This document shows, piece after piece, positions 11,750 through 24,434 of a stretch of 64,000 bases of DNA; the stretch's first letter is position 1; the number at the start of each line of letters is the position of its first letter. The DNA lies in the NCBI GenBank assembly GCA_026874595.1, contig CM049316.1, forward strand, positions 59,901,676 to 59,965,675. The letters run 5' to 3'. The notes under the pieces are model-generated. The model was not told the DNA's origin. It ran no database searches and saw only the letters and a program-made list of their open reading frames with translations. A program made the position numbers and the translations under genes. The stretch is from Sipunculus nudus (taxonomy: Eukaryota; Annelida; Sipuncula; Golfingiida; Sipunculidae).

Positions 11750-12380
11750 TTCCCCTGATTTTTTGTTGCAGCATGCAGCATATAACTATTTAGTTTAGTG
11801 TATATTTCACAAAAAAATTATTTATGTAAATAACTCCGAATTCATGGGTAAAAAGCTGGAAAATTGTTTTTCCCTGACAGCTTGAGTTTCTAGCACTGTC
11901 ACATTTTCATCGAACTCATTGACTATACCAATCATATTTCTGTTTAGGAATCAAGTTTCAATTTCTATTTGAGACAAGAATTACATACAAATATGTCACT
12001 GTGGAGTGAAAATATATTGATTACAGGTATACCAAATGGAAAGGGGTAGAACACATGACTCAAAGCCTTGTAGTGTTACCCAATAACTTATGAAGAATAC
12101 GAAGGTTTTTGATAAAACTCATCAGAAATGTCAATCAATAAGATATCTCATCTATGTTCAATTTCCAGCAAAATCCATGCATATTTAATGAGGTCAGAGG
12201 TCACCAGATATACAAAGGTCATATTATCCATGTTTGCAGTACTCTTGTTTTTTATGTGTCCTTCAAAAGGGTTCTCTGTGAAAAACGAGACTTGGCTAAT
12301 TTTTGGGCATATTGCCTGTTACAGTATATTAAGGCTTGTTTAAAATTTAATTTGTAAATATTTCATTGTAGATACTAACC

Positions 12381-12554
12381 ATGGCAACAGACAAATCAGA
12401 GATGTTTATTTACTGGGGATCAGGCAGTCCCCCAGCCTGGCGTGCGCTCATCACTCTGAAAGAGAAGGGATTAGATTACAAAGATAAATTGCTATCTTTT
12501 TCGGCCAAGGAACATAAATCGGAGGAAGTGTTGGCTCTCAACCCCAGGGGACAG
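12381..12554 (+). CDS. GSTR: GST exon 1 (coding)
   Basis: 58 codons from ATG (context AACCATGG) to ...LNPRGQ, donor CAG|GTAGTC. An AG acceptor at 12370-12371 precedes it, so the exon probably begins at 12372 with a 9-nt leader. Confidence 0.9.
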
Positions 12555-15500
12555 GTAGTCATTTATTTTCTATGGACAAATTAATAATTATTATTTCTCA
12601 TAATTAGTACTAATTTCTATCAGTTTAGTAAATTTCCCGGGTCCTAGGAAATGTTCCTCTCGGTCACAGAGGACAGAGTAGAAATGTCTGTCAGAGCTTG
12701 GGGACAAGTCGGTAATGCTTTTCTCAGTGCTACAGGACAGATTTGTTTTATACTTCTCAGTCCTTGGGACACTTTATATGCCCATCTTTGAAGAGATGTA
12801 TTATGGTATACCCACTCACCGTCCGTCCGTTAACTGCCAATGTGGCCGTGATAATTTAGCAGGGCATTGATGGATTTTCATAAAACTCACCATAACTACT
12901 TATCAATAGATTATCTCACCTGAGTTCAATTATGGGCAAAATCCACACATATAAGGTCAGAGGTCACTTGGCTATTTTGTGGTGTGCTATAACTTACGGG
13001 GAATTTGATGGATTTTGATAAAACTCAACAAATGTTAGTCAATAAAATATCATGCCTAAGTTTGATTTCCAGCAAAATCCACTCATATTTAGTGAGGGCA
13101 GAGGTTGGCACATTTTGGTTGCACCACCCTGACACCCTGATGGATTTTCATATAACTCATGATGAGTAAATTCCCACCTGATTTACATTCTCAGCTAATT
13201 CATGCATATTTATGGAGGTAAGAGGTCACAGAATATGCAACGGGTGTACTATGTACCATTTGCGGTGCTCTTGTTGTAAATGCTTCTCTTAAGTCCATTG
13301 GGGCAAATTGGTAATGCATCTTTCAATACTGGGGGACAAGTTTGTAATGCATCACTCAGTCCTAGGGAACAGATTGGTAATGTCTCTCTCAGTCTTGGGG
13401 GGATAATTTGTTTATGACTGTCTCTTTTCTGGGGGACAAGATGGTAATGACTTCTCATTTTTTGGGGACACATTGGTAATCCTTCTCTCAGTTCCGTGGG
13501 AAGAGTTAGTAATGCTCCTCTCAATCTAAAAATGAAGCTCTAATTTATATAACTTAAACTGTAATAGGAGAGAAGGTCAATAGTGATACAACCGGTTTCA
13601 CAGAAATAATGTGTAAAATTGATAAACATATCCAAGTCAGTTCATTTCTATATGCATAGAATTTAAACAGTGAACTTCATAGACAATTTTAGCTGAGGTC
13701 TGTGATCCATGGCTCCCTTTTTGAAATAAATTGAGATTTAAAAGCCGTCATAAAATTATTCATGAAATTTCTATATACATGCAGGTAGTTTTAGAAATAT
13801 CTTTAATTAGCTTCACTCTCTCTGTCAGGCTTCTTGAGAATTTCTCTCCACATGCGTCAGATGTGGGCTGCTTTCAGTCTTGTTATGTATAACAAAGCAT
13901 CAGTAGTACATGAAATATGGTACTAGGTGTCGTACATGTAAAGGTTATGTTTTACGTTACAGTATGCAGCGGCTTGAGAATAAATGTTGTGTTCCACTGC
14001 TGGACTTGGGTTAGTGTTTGGGCTTATTATCCAAGTGGTAGTGGTGGGAGTCGGTTCCCTTTTCATGATCGATCATCGGTTTGAGCAAACCGATCGATTA
14101 ATAATAGGTTCAGGCAAATATAAAGAAACATGCAGTTTTCTGTGAACTGTTCTTTCTTAACCAAGCCCGCATGTCTTAGTAATTCTACCTTAAGAAAAGA
14201 AGTTTTTGCCTTTTTTTATTTTTTCCTATTATTAGTAAAATTTGCTTTTAAAAGTTTCATTTTAATTATTTATAATAATCAAGATTTAAACCACAATCCA
14301 GGACATCTACTTGCTGCATAGACCAGAGAATTTATGGAGCATTTTAACGCTTTACCGCCCATATTGAGCAATGTACATCTCGTTACAAAACTCCCCGCTA
14401 ATTCTGAAGCTCCCTGCCAGTTCACAGAGGTTTATTACGTCCTCCATTCTCGCATCTACCATGGTAAACTCAGCTACATACGGAAGTTATTTGGGAACAA
14501 AGACTCATTATCATGATTATGATGTAATCGAAAGTTGCCTTTGGTAATCGAGCGCTTGAAAATGGCAGCAAACCGACTGACTTTCGATAAAACTCGATGA
14601 TCGGCCCACCACTACCAAATGGAAACATGACAAGTCTTTTTCCTGTATACAGCTTTAACAGTAACCTGGTACACAGATTTAACAGTAACCTGGACTACCT
14701 GAAATAAAGTACCACTACATAAAATGCCATGCAAGACGAGGGCCATATATGTACCCTGGCACATTGCCAAGGTGTTGTTTAAACAAGCACTGAGTGGTCA
14801 TTTATTGTGATTTGCTTGAGGGTTATTATTATAGGTCCCAGGCCTCTCAAACTGAGTTCTACTTCTGAAGTGCATGTCAAAGCAGACCTTTCCAGGTAAA
14901 TGTCAATATCCCTTATTCAGTTAAAATCTTGTCTTGGAAAATGCTGAGTCATGGTCACTCAGCATGTTGTGGTAGTTTTGTTGCAGTAAAGACTATATAT
15001 CTGTGTGTCCACTATTATTCAGTATAAGTGTACCTGGGCACATTACCAAGGTGTTGATTAAACAGGCATTGGGTGGTCATATTATTATGATGTGCTGAGG
15101 GTTATTATTATAGGTCCCAGGCCTGTCAAACTGAGTTCTACTTCTGAAGTGCATGTCAAACAGACCTTCCCTGGAAGATGTCAAAATCATTTTTTTTTTT
15201 CAGTTAAAATCTGTCTCAGTAAAACTGCTGAGTCACGGTCACTCAGCATGATGTTGCAGTTTTGTTGCAGTAAACACTATATCTGTGTGTCCACTAATTC
15301 AGTATTGTTATGGTAGCCATTATTGTTTATATTTTAAATACATATTAAATGTCATTAAAACATAGATTAAAGATACATACTGTTTTTGTCATGATATTTA
15401 GGAATACATATTGATTGTTTAAATTTGTATGAAACTAGTAGCAGAGGAAACCAAGGTCAGATTTGTAGGCCGAAGTCATGAATTTTATAGCAGTAGACCA

Positions 15501-18500
15501 ATTGCCATGGAGCTATATAATCATAAAATCAAGTTGTTGACACACAGTGAAAGGTTGTTACAGCATCCATGCATACTGAATAACAATACAGTAATACATA
15601 TATTTTGCAGCATTTACATTATTTGTTGAAGTATATTTTTTTACTTTACAAATTACAGACTAAATATAAGAAAAACTTTGCATGAATGACAAGTGTAAGT
15701 AATATGGCAGTCACACTTTCTACAGATGCAAGATGCTCTTGTGAACAGTCGTTTTGTTCTGTGATTTATGAGATGTGTTCGAAGGTCAAGACAAGTGACA
15801 AGAGATCACTTAGGAATAAGGACATAAAGCTCAAGGTTAAGTGCTTGTCATACTTTTGGAGAGGTTTGAAATGAGCTGGAAAGATCATGTGCATCTGAAT
15901 GATGCAGTTTTGTATATCAGGAATTCTCTAAAAACATTGTGCTCCAGTTTTGAATAAGTGCAAATTATACAGGAGTATATTTGAGGTTATTTATGTATTT
16001 ATGCAGTTTTGTATATCAGGAATTTTTCTTCACGCACAATAAAAACATTGTGCTCCAGTTTTGAATAAGTGCAAATTATACAGGAGTATATTTGAGGTTA
16101 TTTATGTATTTACATTTGTAGGCATTCAGACTTGACTCTTAATTTGTTGTGCCTAACATAAAAGGCCAAAAAATAAAAGTCATGGTTCTCTGGCACCGCC
16201 TGCATCAATTTTAAACCCCCACATCAAACATCTTTAGCTCAGCTTACTATAAGTCATCTGAGCTTTAGTCGTGGTCCATTGTCCGTCCTTGTGGCCTGCC
16301 GGCCGTTAACAGGGCACGTTTTAAAACCGTTGGACCTACGAATAAAAAATTTGACATACAGTTATATGTCCCCAAAATCTCCTACCATACCAAGAATTTG
16401 GTCACTAGGACTTAATTCCTTCGAGATATTAACGAAAAACTTCATTTTTCCATTAAAAACCTATTGTTACACTTTGAGACTGCCTAATATCAAAACCATT
16501 GATCTGTTTTTGATCATATTTAGTATGCATATTCTTCCATACATTTTCTGTGAACATACCAAAAATTTGGTCTGTATTGCTTATTGTTTTGAGTTATTGG
16601 CCCTAACATAATACAATTTAAAAAAAAAAACAGGAAATATATTTACTCACTTAACATGAAAATTGCTGAAGCTGGAGACTTTTTTCAGGGATATAACTTT
16701 ATTTAATCAAGATTAAATTGTTTACCCAAAATTAGATCTGAATTTTGCAAATTTTCTGAGTTAATAGCATAAATAAAATATCAATACCTTAAATTTTGTC
16801 CAAATTTGGCAACAGCATATTGTTTGCCCTGTAGGTACTGTTAATTTATCAATCACAGCATATATACATAAGGATTTAATCTTTTAAAATCTGAAATTTC
16901 GAAGGAATTGATTGAAAAGAGTAGCTTTGATTCAAGTATTCATACACCATGTCGTGTTGTTTACATCAAGCCCACCTTGTAGTACAGCCTTTACTTGTGT
17001 TAAGTAACATACTCAAGGCAGCTTGCCTTTGCTCAGCATGGCCACTACTAGCAAGTTTCTCCTCTGCCCTGTACCCCCCCCCCCAGTTGGTGCATAAACT
17101 AGATGAATGTTATAATTTTCTGTATTTGATTCATTCTTGTTCTAGGCTATGCTACATTTTAGATTTGTATTGTACCACCAGGGTTACAATGATTAAAGTG
17201 CACACTTAATTGGGTCCACAAGGTGGTGTATTGCTGTGAAGGTGTGGTTGTTCATCAGATAAGGAATTCCTTACTTCAGAAGAGTAAAAACGTCACCAAG
17301 TGTGAAATTTACTATAAATTCCAATAATAAATTATAGCTGAGATAGTTATAAGCACAATGATATTGTTTATCCCTCCTTCAACCAACTGTGTATACTTTA
17401 TTTGAAAAGATGTTTATATTTATCAAATAATCTTTTATTTTGTTGGATAAAATTAAGCATGTACTGAAAACTCCAATATGCAAAACTTTTTCATTGTGAT
17501 TTAAGGAATAATCTTGAAGATGCCATGTTGTGGCATTATTTTCTTTTAAATTCAGTTTAAACATTTGTGATTAAAAAATAATAAAATATATGTGTATGGA
17601 TAATAAGACCTGATATATGCTGCACTCTGTATAAATAATGACTGCAACTTAGAATTCTGATATTTTAACTTATATTTTCAGTTGGTTTTTTTTTACAAAT
17701 CTATAAAATTTGTAAAAAAAAAATCAATCTGATAAAAACTATTTATGCAAAAAGTGGATATGCTAAAAAAAATAGGCATTATTCACATGAAATTGAAATG
17801 AAGGTATCGTTCCATTCTGTCCACTTGCCTGTCCATCTGTAAATTATTCATATGCATCACAGTATCTCAAAACTCTTACTGTTTTTCTTCATGACAGTCT
17901 TGTCAGAGTATTAGTTTTGCAATCATATATTTTGAACTTTAATATAACCAAGTAGGAGGGCCCTTTCCTCTTAGCTTCTCATGTGCTTATATATATGAAA
18001 AACATAACAATAGAATATTTTGCATATTTAGCCTTTGCAAAAATTTCAAACTTCAGCTAAGCGCCATGACCCATGGGTCCCTTGTTTTTTATTTTCAATA
18101 GAAACTCACCAGTTTTGACATTTAGCTGTAGCTGCTTGGACATTTCTTTCAAGAAGATGAAATCATAAAATTTTGATAAATTTCCTTTGTAGTGTTTTTA
18201 CTTGTTTAGCAAATTAATCTGTTATCATCATGCCTATCCCTTATCTTTTGACATTTTATTGAAACTTCCAAAAAATTAAAAATAAAAAAAACACCTGTCT
18301 GCATGGATTTCTGAAAAAAATACCTGAGAACCAAACCTTACTTTTTTTGGCATAACATGTGTAAAGTATATTAAATCCCAGGGTAAAGGTTTCATGCATT
18401 TTCTCTATTTGTTTCAGGTCCCAACCTTCAAACATGGAGACATCGTCATCAATGAGTCATCTGCAATCTGCTTGTACCTGGAGGTATATATATTTCACAT

Positions 18501-21500
18501 TTCAGTTTTTGATTGGCAGATAAATACTTCTGTTATTTTCATATTAAGGTTAACATGATTACCTATTAGAGAAATTGCCTTGAAAGGTAATGGGCAAAAT
18601 GCCCTGGAATACTTACAGAACATAATGAGTAAGTGGTACATATTCCAAGTGGGACACACTGTACATATCAATATGTACTTACCTTAGATTCTTTATCTGA
18701 AGCTGAATGTCTATTATAAGCCACACCCAGACTCTGCCCGTGATGCCCTTAGAAAAGTACATTCGGGAAAAAAAACATTAAAGCCACACCTTGACTTCCC
18801 AGCCCAATGCCTGATCCCAGCTGGAGCCATTAAAGTAAATCTTTACCTGGAATTTAAAAAAAAATATGTATAAATTTAAATGCAGAGAGTGCCATGTATC
18901 TTATTAATTTATAAAATATCCCTAATTAATTAATAAAATATCCAGCTAGCTTATTTGATGACTTAATGGTTGTTTAAATTCTAGTATTTCTGCCACAACT
19001 TATCACAATATCAGGAGCAGATCCAGGATTTAGGAAAAAGGGGGGGGGGTGTCCAACCCAGGAGGACTAATGAAAACCCTAAAAAAGGTCCCCAGGCCAG
19101 GCAAAGGGGGGTCCAGCCTGCAACATTTTGTCTGAAAATCTTTAAAAAAAGTTGAGGTGGATGAAAAAGGGGGGGTCCAGACCCCCTGGACCCTCCCCCT
19201 GGATCCACTTCTGAATATCGTTTATATGTCTTTGTGGCTTCACCTTGATCTTCAATTTCAGATCTGTTAAAATATAGCATTATTGTTAACACCACAAATT
19301 TTGAAGGCCAGGTAATTGTTTTCCTGCATTTTAACTGCATATTTTCCCTTAAATTTGATGCACAAATATATGTATATTAGCATTAATAATTATAAGTGAA
19401 TGTAGACTGAAGGAAAAATGATTTTCTACTTCACAAATGCATTATTATCAGTCTCAATGTTTGTTTTGTGTTTGCAGGATCAGTTCAAGAACCAGGGAAA
19501 CAAGCTGCTGCCAGATGACCCTGCAGCCAAAGGTCTAGTCCTACAGCGCTTCCATGAGGTAAAACTGAATGGCTGAAAGTTCAAACTATTCTCTATTAAA
19601 TAATAGGTTTTATTGCACTTACACTATGAGCACACTTCATCAACCTATTTATGGTAGAAATTTTCCCATCTTTAGCCAAATCTGAAAGGGTCAGTAACCA
19701 GCCGAATGTGAGGACAGGCAATATTGTTACATTTTGCTCACAACGGGCCAGCACACAGGCTTATTTATGTTGGCTGGTGGGTCTATGTGCTGTCAGTTTA
19801 AACAAAATGTAACAAAAATAGTCCACTGGCTCCCTTGGTCTGGGGGTAGAGCACAGGGCTCAAAGCCAGGAGATCATGAGTTTTAATCACAGCCAAGTTG
19901 GTGAGCTGAGATTTTCAAGGTTGGCCCCCAAGGTTGGGTGAGCGTTCTACAGGCTTAATGGGGAGACTGTGCCCATTAGTCATGTTTCACTCACAACTGA
20001 GTGCACCTTTTTTGGGTTCCTTCATTTTCCTTGGTGTGATGACCCAGCAATACGGATGACACACCAGGGACCGACAGGAGTGGTACATCATGCCTGGTTG
20101 ACACCAGAATTATTGCATGTAACCTCATGTCCTGTTTTATACCTCCACAAAAAATATTAAATAAAAAATTGCCCACTGGTGCCACACACTGGCATGGTGA
20201 GTGATGTGTTCCCATTTTGCTGGAGACAGGAACATGGAAATGATGTTATAGACTTAATACCATATTAGGTCAGTCTAGTGGGAATGATATAGGAGTGCAA
20301 AAGACATTATTTTTTATAAGAGTAAACAAATTGCAGATATGTTATTATTAGTGCAGATCAATAACATTGATCATTTTTCAGATTTCATGGATGTCAGTTA
20401 TCAGTTTTTAGAATTTGATGAGTATAAGTAATAAGTTCCTAGAATAATAAAAAATATAACAGAAAAACCTAGAATAAAAATGAATAGGTGAGTACAGAGT
20501 AACGTCAGAGAAAGTCATGTAGGTACATAAGCTGGTATCACTGGGAAAACAAAGACCCCTGGCCAGTGAACTGTATGGTTAATGAATGAATGAATGAATG
20601 AATAGATATTTATTCTGAAATAAAAGGCCTCAGGCCCATGGTTCCACAAAAGCTGTATGGTTAATCAGATATTCAGGTGTCGGCCATCTGTAAATGATGC
20701 AAGGTGACCCTTTCTCTTAAAGGGGCCAAATCACCTATCTTACCTTATAAACTAAAGGTAATCCCTTGGAGCTTTCATAAAAATAGATCAGAAAATGGCT
20801 GCTTGTTTTGTTTATAGCAACAAGTTTATAATATGTGGGGGCCTGCTAAAATAATCAAATCAAATTCAACAAGGGCGTCTGGCAGCAGGTCCGATAAGCC
20901 AGAGTTTTGCATACACTGTTTTGCAACAAGTGACCTCCACATATATGCAACCTACTACCACAGGTTACATGTTTTTCCCGTTGTTGCTGTGTTTCCAAAC
21001 ATGTTGTTGAAAAACAAGTTCACACAATCTTCACAAAGGCCTTATAAGAACTTTTGACAACCAAATTTAAATTAACCCTTAGATCATTAATATATACACA
21101 GAGGAAGCCAGAAATCATGTAAATTCTTTTTAAAAAATTAGGTGATTGGGCACCTTTAAGTGTATTTTTCCAGTTTTGTCTCTGTTTTCACAAATGTTGT
21201 GAAATTTTCTAGAAAGCCTTGACCAAATTGCATGAAATTGCACTCAGAAACATTAGAATCCAGACAAAGCAGGAGAATATGGATAGATATCAAATGTTTT
21301 GAAATATTAATCACCTGCTCATAATATTTTTAGAGAGAGTGGCAAAAAATGCAAAATAACACAAAGAAATGTCAGTAATCACTTGCCTTGAAAACAAGGC
21401 CTCTAATGGGGCAATATCAACATGTTTATAACATGTGGGGGCCTGTCAAAATAAAACAAATTCAACAAGCACATCTGGCAGCAAGTTGGATAAGCAAGAC

Positions 21501-24299
21501 CTTTGCAAATGCCATTTTGTAACAAGTGACCTTTCTAGCTAAAGTGAGGGCCCCCCAAGTGTTAGAAATGTGGAAGGCAGCTCAGTGGAGTATCTGTGAA
21601 GAACAAGGCTGTAATTATGTACTGTTTGTAGGGAAACTGTTGAAATTGTTGTAACAAGGTTTTGGTATTGTGAGCAAGTTCATGATATGCAGTAAAACCT
21701 GAAGTATGACCAACATCAGTGGTCAAATTTGTATGGTGGTTGTCTGAGGTTTTACATTAAGAGGGAAAAAGAATATGGTCCTGTAAAAAGTGGTCATTTT
21801 TTTTAGGTGGTTGCAAAACCAAGGTGGTCATTAGGCAAGGTTTTGTATCAGTGCACCATGCCAGCTCCATCTTTTATAAATATTCTTGTAGGATATATGG
21901 TTAATTTGTATTTACATTGAATGTGCGTTTCTGGAATTTTGAAACCACAATGTTTCTGATTTTCTTTATGGCCTCATTCATTGTAATTTTGGTTATATAT
22001 TCCAGTGTGGGCTCAACATACAGGCCAATGTCGTGAAGGAGCTGGCTTACTACATATTATCTTCAGGAGGCAATGTTGACCAAGTGAGTGTTGCATACAC
22101 ACATATATTGAGAAAGACCAATCAAGTTATATTAAATGATGTTTAAGCATATTATCATGATTGCTTTTGCAAGTTCAGAAGCATATTTTATATTCAGTAC
22201 AAACCATTGCACTTTCAATATGTGTTATATGCTCCTCCACTTGCCAGAGACAAATAAAAATTGATGTCAATGAGTGCACTGGTGGCAGACCATATTTAAC
22301 CCTCAAAATCCAGTAAGGTTTATACACTGGTCCAGTTTGTACACATGATTTTACAGTCGTCCAAATAGATTCCTCATTTTTTAAAAAAACGTTTATACAT
22401 GTTTGTAACAAATTTTATACATCCCAAAATCCAACAGGTTAATATACTAGTGCAGTTTGTACACAATTTTACAACAGTCCAGTTAGATTCCTCATTGGTA
22501 ACATTAAATTTATAGGAGTAATCTCTGAATTTTATTTATACCACTTTGTTTTGTGGTGTAAACTCTCAGTTTATAGAGCATTAAGTATAAGATATGTTAA
22601 TTATGTTTTCAGGAAGTGTTGAAGAAGAAGCAGCAGACAGCGTCTGATGAAATAAAACTCTGGGAGGGATACCTTCAGAAGGTTAGTGGATACTGGTGGT
22701 ATGGCAATCAATCAATTAAATCGGTTGCATTTTTGGATAATTGATCATTGTCTTTACCATAAGGATGAAACTCTCCACCCAGGAGTGAATGGGTACTAGT
22801 AATGAGGAGCAGGCAGATACAGAACAAAAAACCACCTGGGCCTATAAATGATGGCTGCTTGGGTTGTATGCACCCACAAGGATGGGACTGAGAAAAGTTA
22901 AAAGTTGAATGAGACTTAACTTTGTCCTGTCTTTACCTTTACTATACTATTCATAAGATACTATTATCAGGATTTATGTAGACAAGAGAAGTTGTTCTGT
23001 GGAACAGATCTGGTTTGTCCCCATCCTCTCACAGAAGCAGGTGTGGAAAATCTTTTAATACCTTGGGGAAGATAAAAAAAAAGACAAATGATGAGTGTTA
23101 TATCAGTAACAAATGCCTGTACTATGGCAAAGTTATCCATGTTCATGTGTGACCTAGTTCTACATGAGGTGCATCAGTGGTGCAAGTTTGATGGCTTTAC
23201 CTTTGTTTTTACCTTAAACTGCTAACATTTTTTTTAAGATAACTTTGCAACCTAAAAAACTGTGCCAGTGCAATCCATATTAGAATTTTCAACCCTGGCC
23301 TTCAGGTGGTGCAACATTGGTCTATGTATGGTGACTGTCACTCAGTTTCTTTCCAAATAATTGTGCTAACATAATTTTAGCGAAATTACATGTGTGAACT
23401 TGAAAAAGGAGTCCAAGGCTTCCATATATGATCTAAACGGAGATCCCTAAATGGTGCATTAATGATGTTAGCAGGGTGTCTTTATGTTTTATTTGTTTAT
23501 TAGTTATATCAGAAATGTTGATGCAAACTCACCATTTCTGTGCTCCAAAATTTGAAATACAAATTGTTTCTACCAAAATCTAAGAGGAGTTCCAAAACCA
23601 GAGATCTTGATCTTCAAGGTTAAATCTATAAAATATTAAAAAAAAATTGTGAACCCCATATTTTTTTAACAACTTCCAACAAATTGTATTAACCGGAATT
23701 CTCAAAATCTGGTGACCTCCAGTGGAATCTTCAAGGTCAAATAACCTAAATTATAGTTAGTCTCTATGATGTCTTGGGAATGTGATTTCTTGTGAATTAT
23801 TGCATTTGTTTCCCTCAAATTTTTACACAAGTTTTCCACCAAGTTCTTGGAACACTGCGCCCCAAAGAGTTCAGGTACTGGTGACCTTGACATAGATCTT
23901 CAAAGTCAAATCTGCAGATTTATATGTTTTACAAAACACTTTAACCTATCAGATAATGCATATTTTTCCCCTCACATTTTGGGATGGTCAGGGGGTTGGG
24001 GGCAAGCAAAAACAAACCCATTTAGGTTCATTCTGTATTTACTACTGATTTTGGTACTGTATTTACAGCAAGGAGCAGGGAACCACTTGGCCAGCAAGGA
24101 CTTCTCCCTGGCAGATGCTTGTTTCTTCCCGTTCCTGGCCATCATGGTACGTCTGGGGCTGCCGATTAAAGACAAACTGCCAGCACTGAGTGCCTACTAT
24201 GACATGGTGAAAGAGCGTCCGTCAGTCAAATCAACATGGCCACCACACTGGCAAGACAGCAACCCACCCGGACAACCATTTAAGGACCTTTTCAACTGA
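12381..24299 (+). CDS. GSTR: Glutathione S-transferase, rho-class-like, complete six-exon gene
   Basis: Six exons (12381-12554, 18418-18483, 19478-19558, 22006-22083, 22613-22681, 24069-24299) give 232 residues, close to the ~225 usual for the family. GSTs conjugate glutathione to electrophiles in the cytosol. Residues 8 to ~82 form the thioredoxin-like domain, with YWGSGSPPAWRA (11-22) in the glutathione/catalytic region, cis-Pro60 in VPTF and Glu71-Ser72 gripping the gamma-glutamyl group. Residues ~90-232 are the helical domain with FSLAD (168-172), the conserved N-capping box. SPPxWR, the LNPRxQxPTFKHGD block and a C-terminal SxWPPxW motif fit rho-class GSTs of fish and molluscs. All introns are phase 0. 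The start is the first ATG after an acceptor-like TTGTAG, so a 5' UTR exon probably lies upstream. Theta or other invertebrate classes are less likely. Confidence 0.93.
12630..12785 (+). repeat. ~38-bp minisatellite, left part
   Basis: Degenerate units like 'ggacaagtcggtaatgcttttctcagtgct' in GST intron 1. The same unit resumes at about 13262 after an inserted repeat. Confidence 0.7.
12786..13261 (+). repeat. Dispersed repeat (family 3) inserted in a minisatellite
   Basis: Begins near CACCGTCCGTCCGTTAAC. Internal ~100-150-bp units share 'gatggattt(t/c)cataaaactca', 'agcaaaatccac.catattta' and 'aggtcagaggtca', ending 'tgcggtgctcttgtt'. The reverse complement of this family is at 49437-49925. 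The host minisatellite lies on both sides. Confidence 0.7.
13262..13530 (-). repeat. ~38-bp minisatellite, right part
   Basis: About seven degenerate units such as 'gggggacaagtttgtaatgcatcactcagtcct'. Translated on the minus strand it gives a repeating LREALPICP-like peptide, which reflects the DNA repeat and is not evidence of a protein. Confidence 0.75.
14750..15315 (+). repeat. Two-copy tandem duplication, period ~281 bp
   Basis: Copy 1 (about 14750-15030) and copy 2 (about 15031-15315) both run from GTACC..GGCACATT through GGTCCCAGGCCT and ACTTCTGAAGTGCATG to CTGTGTGTCCACTA. They differ by scattered substitutions. Lies in GST intron 1. Confidence 0.85.
15902..16112 (+). repeat. Two-copy tandem duplication, period ~100 bp
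   Basis: 'tgcagttttgtatatcagga' and 'gtgctccagttttgaataag' each occur twice about 100 bp apart with near identity, which points to recent duplication. Confidence 0.85.
16155..16232 (-). mobile_element. MITE fragment, 'GGTATGGTTCTCAGGCA' family
   Basis: Text 'ggccaaaaaataaaagtcatggttctctggcaccgcc' matches one end of the complete inverted-repeat element at 30465-30806. Confidence 0.6.
16233..16615 (+). repeat. Family 1 dispersed repeat, single unit
   Basis: Opens with a TTTAGCTC/GAGCTTTAG hairpin and GTCCGTCC, then 'gttaacagggcacgttttaaaaccgttggacc'. Related to the 337-bp arrays but diverged. Confidence 0.6.
18085..18356. mobile_element. MITE, 'GGTATGGTTCTCAGGCA' family, diverged copy
   Basis: Contains 'tttctttcaagaagatgaaat' and 'gataaatttccttt', which match the reverse complement of the interior of 30465-30806, and ends 'acctgagaaccaaaccttactttttttggc'. 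Sits just before GST exon 2. Confidence 0.6.
18418..18483 (+). CDS. GSTR: GST exon 2
   Basis: 22 codons beginning VPTFKHGDIVINES, after acceptor TTTCAG and before donor GAG|GTATAT. Holds the cis-proline and the Glu-Ser glutathione-binding pair. Too short to appear as a long ORF. Confidence 0.92.
19011..19216. mobile_element. Short foldback MITE with GGATCC-like ends, copy 2
   Basis: Begins GGAGCAGATCCAGGATTTAG and ends CCCCTGGATCCACTTCTG. Same internal blocks as 3498-3714. Lies in GST intron 2. Confidence 0.7.
19478..19558 (+). CDS. GSTR: GST exon 3
   Basis: 27 codons (DQFKNQGNKLLPDDPAAKGL...), acceptor TTTGCAG, donor GAG|GTAAAA. LLPDDP is the usual link from the thioredoxin fold into the helical domain. 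Confidence 0.92.
19823..20170 (+). mobile_element. tRNA-derived SINE
   Basis: Head GGCTCCCTTGGTCTGGGGG resembles a tRNA 5' half with box A. AGATCATGAGTTTTAATCAC stands where the anticodon-to-T arm and box B would be, though box B is degenerate. A ~250-bp non-tRNA body follows, ending in an A-rich tail (AAAAAATATTAAATAAAAAA). Inserted in GST intron 3. Confidence 0.6.
20580..20606. repeat. (AATG)n microsatellite
   Basis: About six AATG units, then AATAGATA. Confidence 0.8.
20717..21159. mobile_element. TTAA-type MITE, copy 2
   Basis: 443 bp from TTAAAGGGGCCAAATCACC to GGTGATTGGGCACCTTTAA, with TTAA at both outer ends. Colinear with 1223-1688. A third, partial relative lies at 21408-21540. In GST intron 3. 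Confidence 0.75.
21408..21540 (+). mobile_element. TTAA-type MITE, internal fragment
   Basis: Matches the middle of the TTAA MITE (AACATGTGGGGGCCTG, AAATTCAACAAGC, GGATAAGCAAGA, AAGTGACCTTT) without recognisable ends. Confidence 0.6.
22006..22083 (+). CDS. GSTR: GST exon 4
   Basis: 26 codons (CGLNIQANVVKELAYYIL...), acceptor TTCCAG, donor CAA|GTGAGT. In frame with both neighbours; helical domain. Confidence 0.88.
22613..22681 (+). CDS. GSTR: GST exon 5
   Basis: 23 codons (EVLKKKQQTASDEIKLWEGY...), acceptor TTTTCAG, donor AAG|GTTAGT. The KLWEGYL stretch fits the helix that precedes the final domain half in rho GSTs. Confidence 0.88.
24069..24299 (+). CDS. GSTR: GST exon 6, with stop
   Basis: 76 codons plus TGA, after acceptor TTTACAG. 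Contains the N-capping motif FSLAD, RPSVKSTWPP and the C-terminus KDLFN. The open frame extends upstream to 23847 only because the intron lacks stops there. Confidence 0.93.
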   Translation, partial: QGAGNHLASKDFSLADACFFPFLAIMVRLGLPIKDKLPALSAYYDMVKERPSVKSTWPPHWQDSNPPGQPFKDLFN

Positions 24300-24434
24300 A
24301 ACCTTGTCACAGTTTTCAGATTAACTAAGGGTATCTGTGCTGATACCTTTAACCAATGAACAGGTTGCTTTAGTAGTGCACTGTGGCAAGCATTTTGTTT
24401 TCATCCAGGGTTTCATAGTTGTGATATTTGCATA

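Noticed and set aside
13249-13524. Repetitive LREALPICP-like protein on the minus strand
   Set aside because: Follows a degenerate 38-bp minisatellite in a GST intron; unit indels would break the frame and there is no promoter or splice evidence.
19823-19895. Functional tRNA gene
   Set aside because: Box B is degenerate and the acceptor stem does not close; the A-rich 3' tail marks a SINE.
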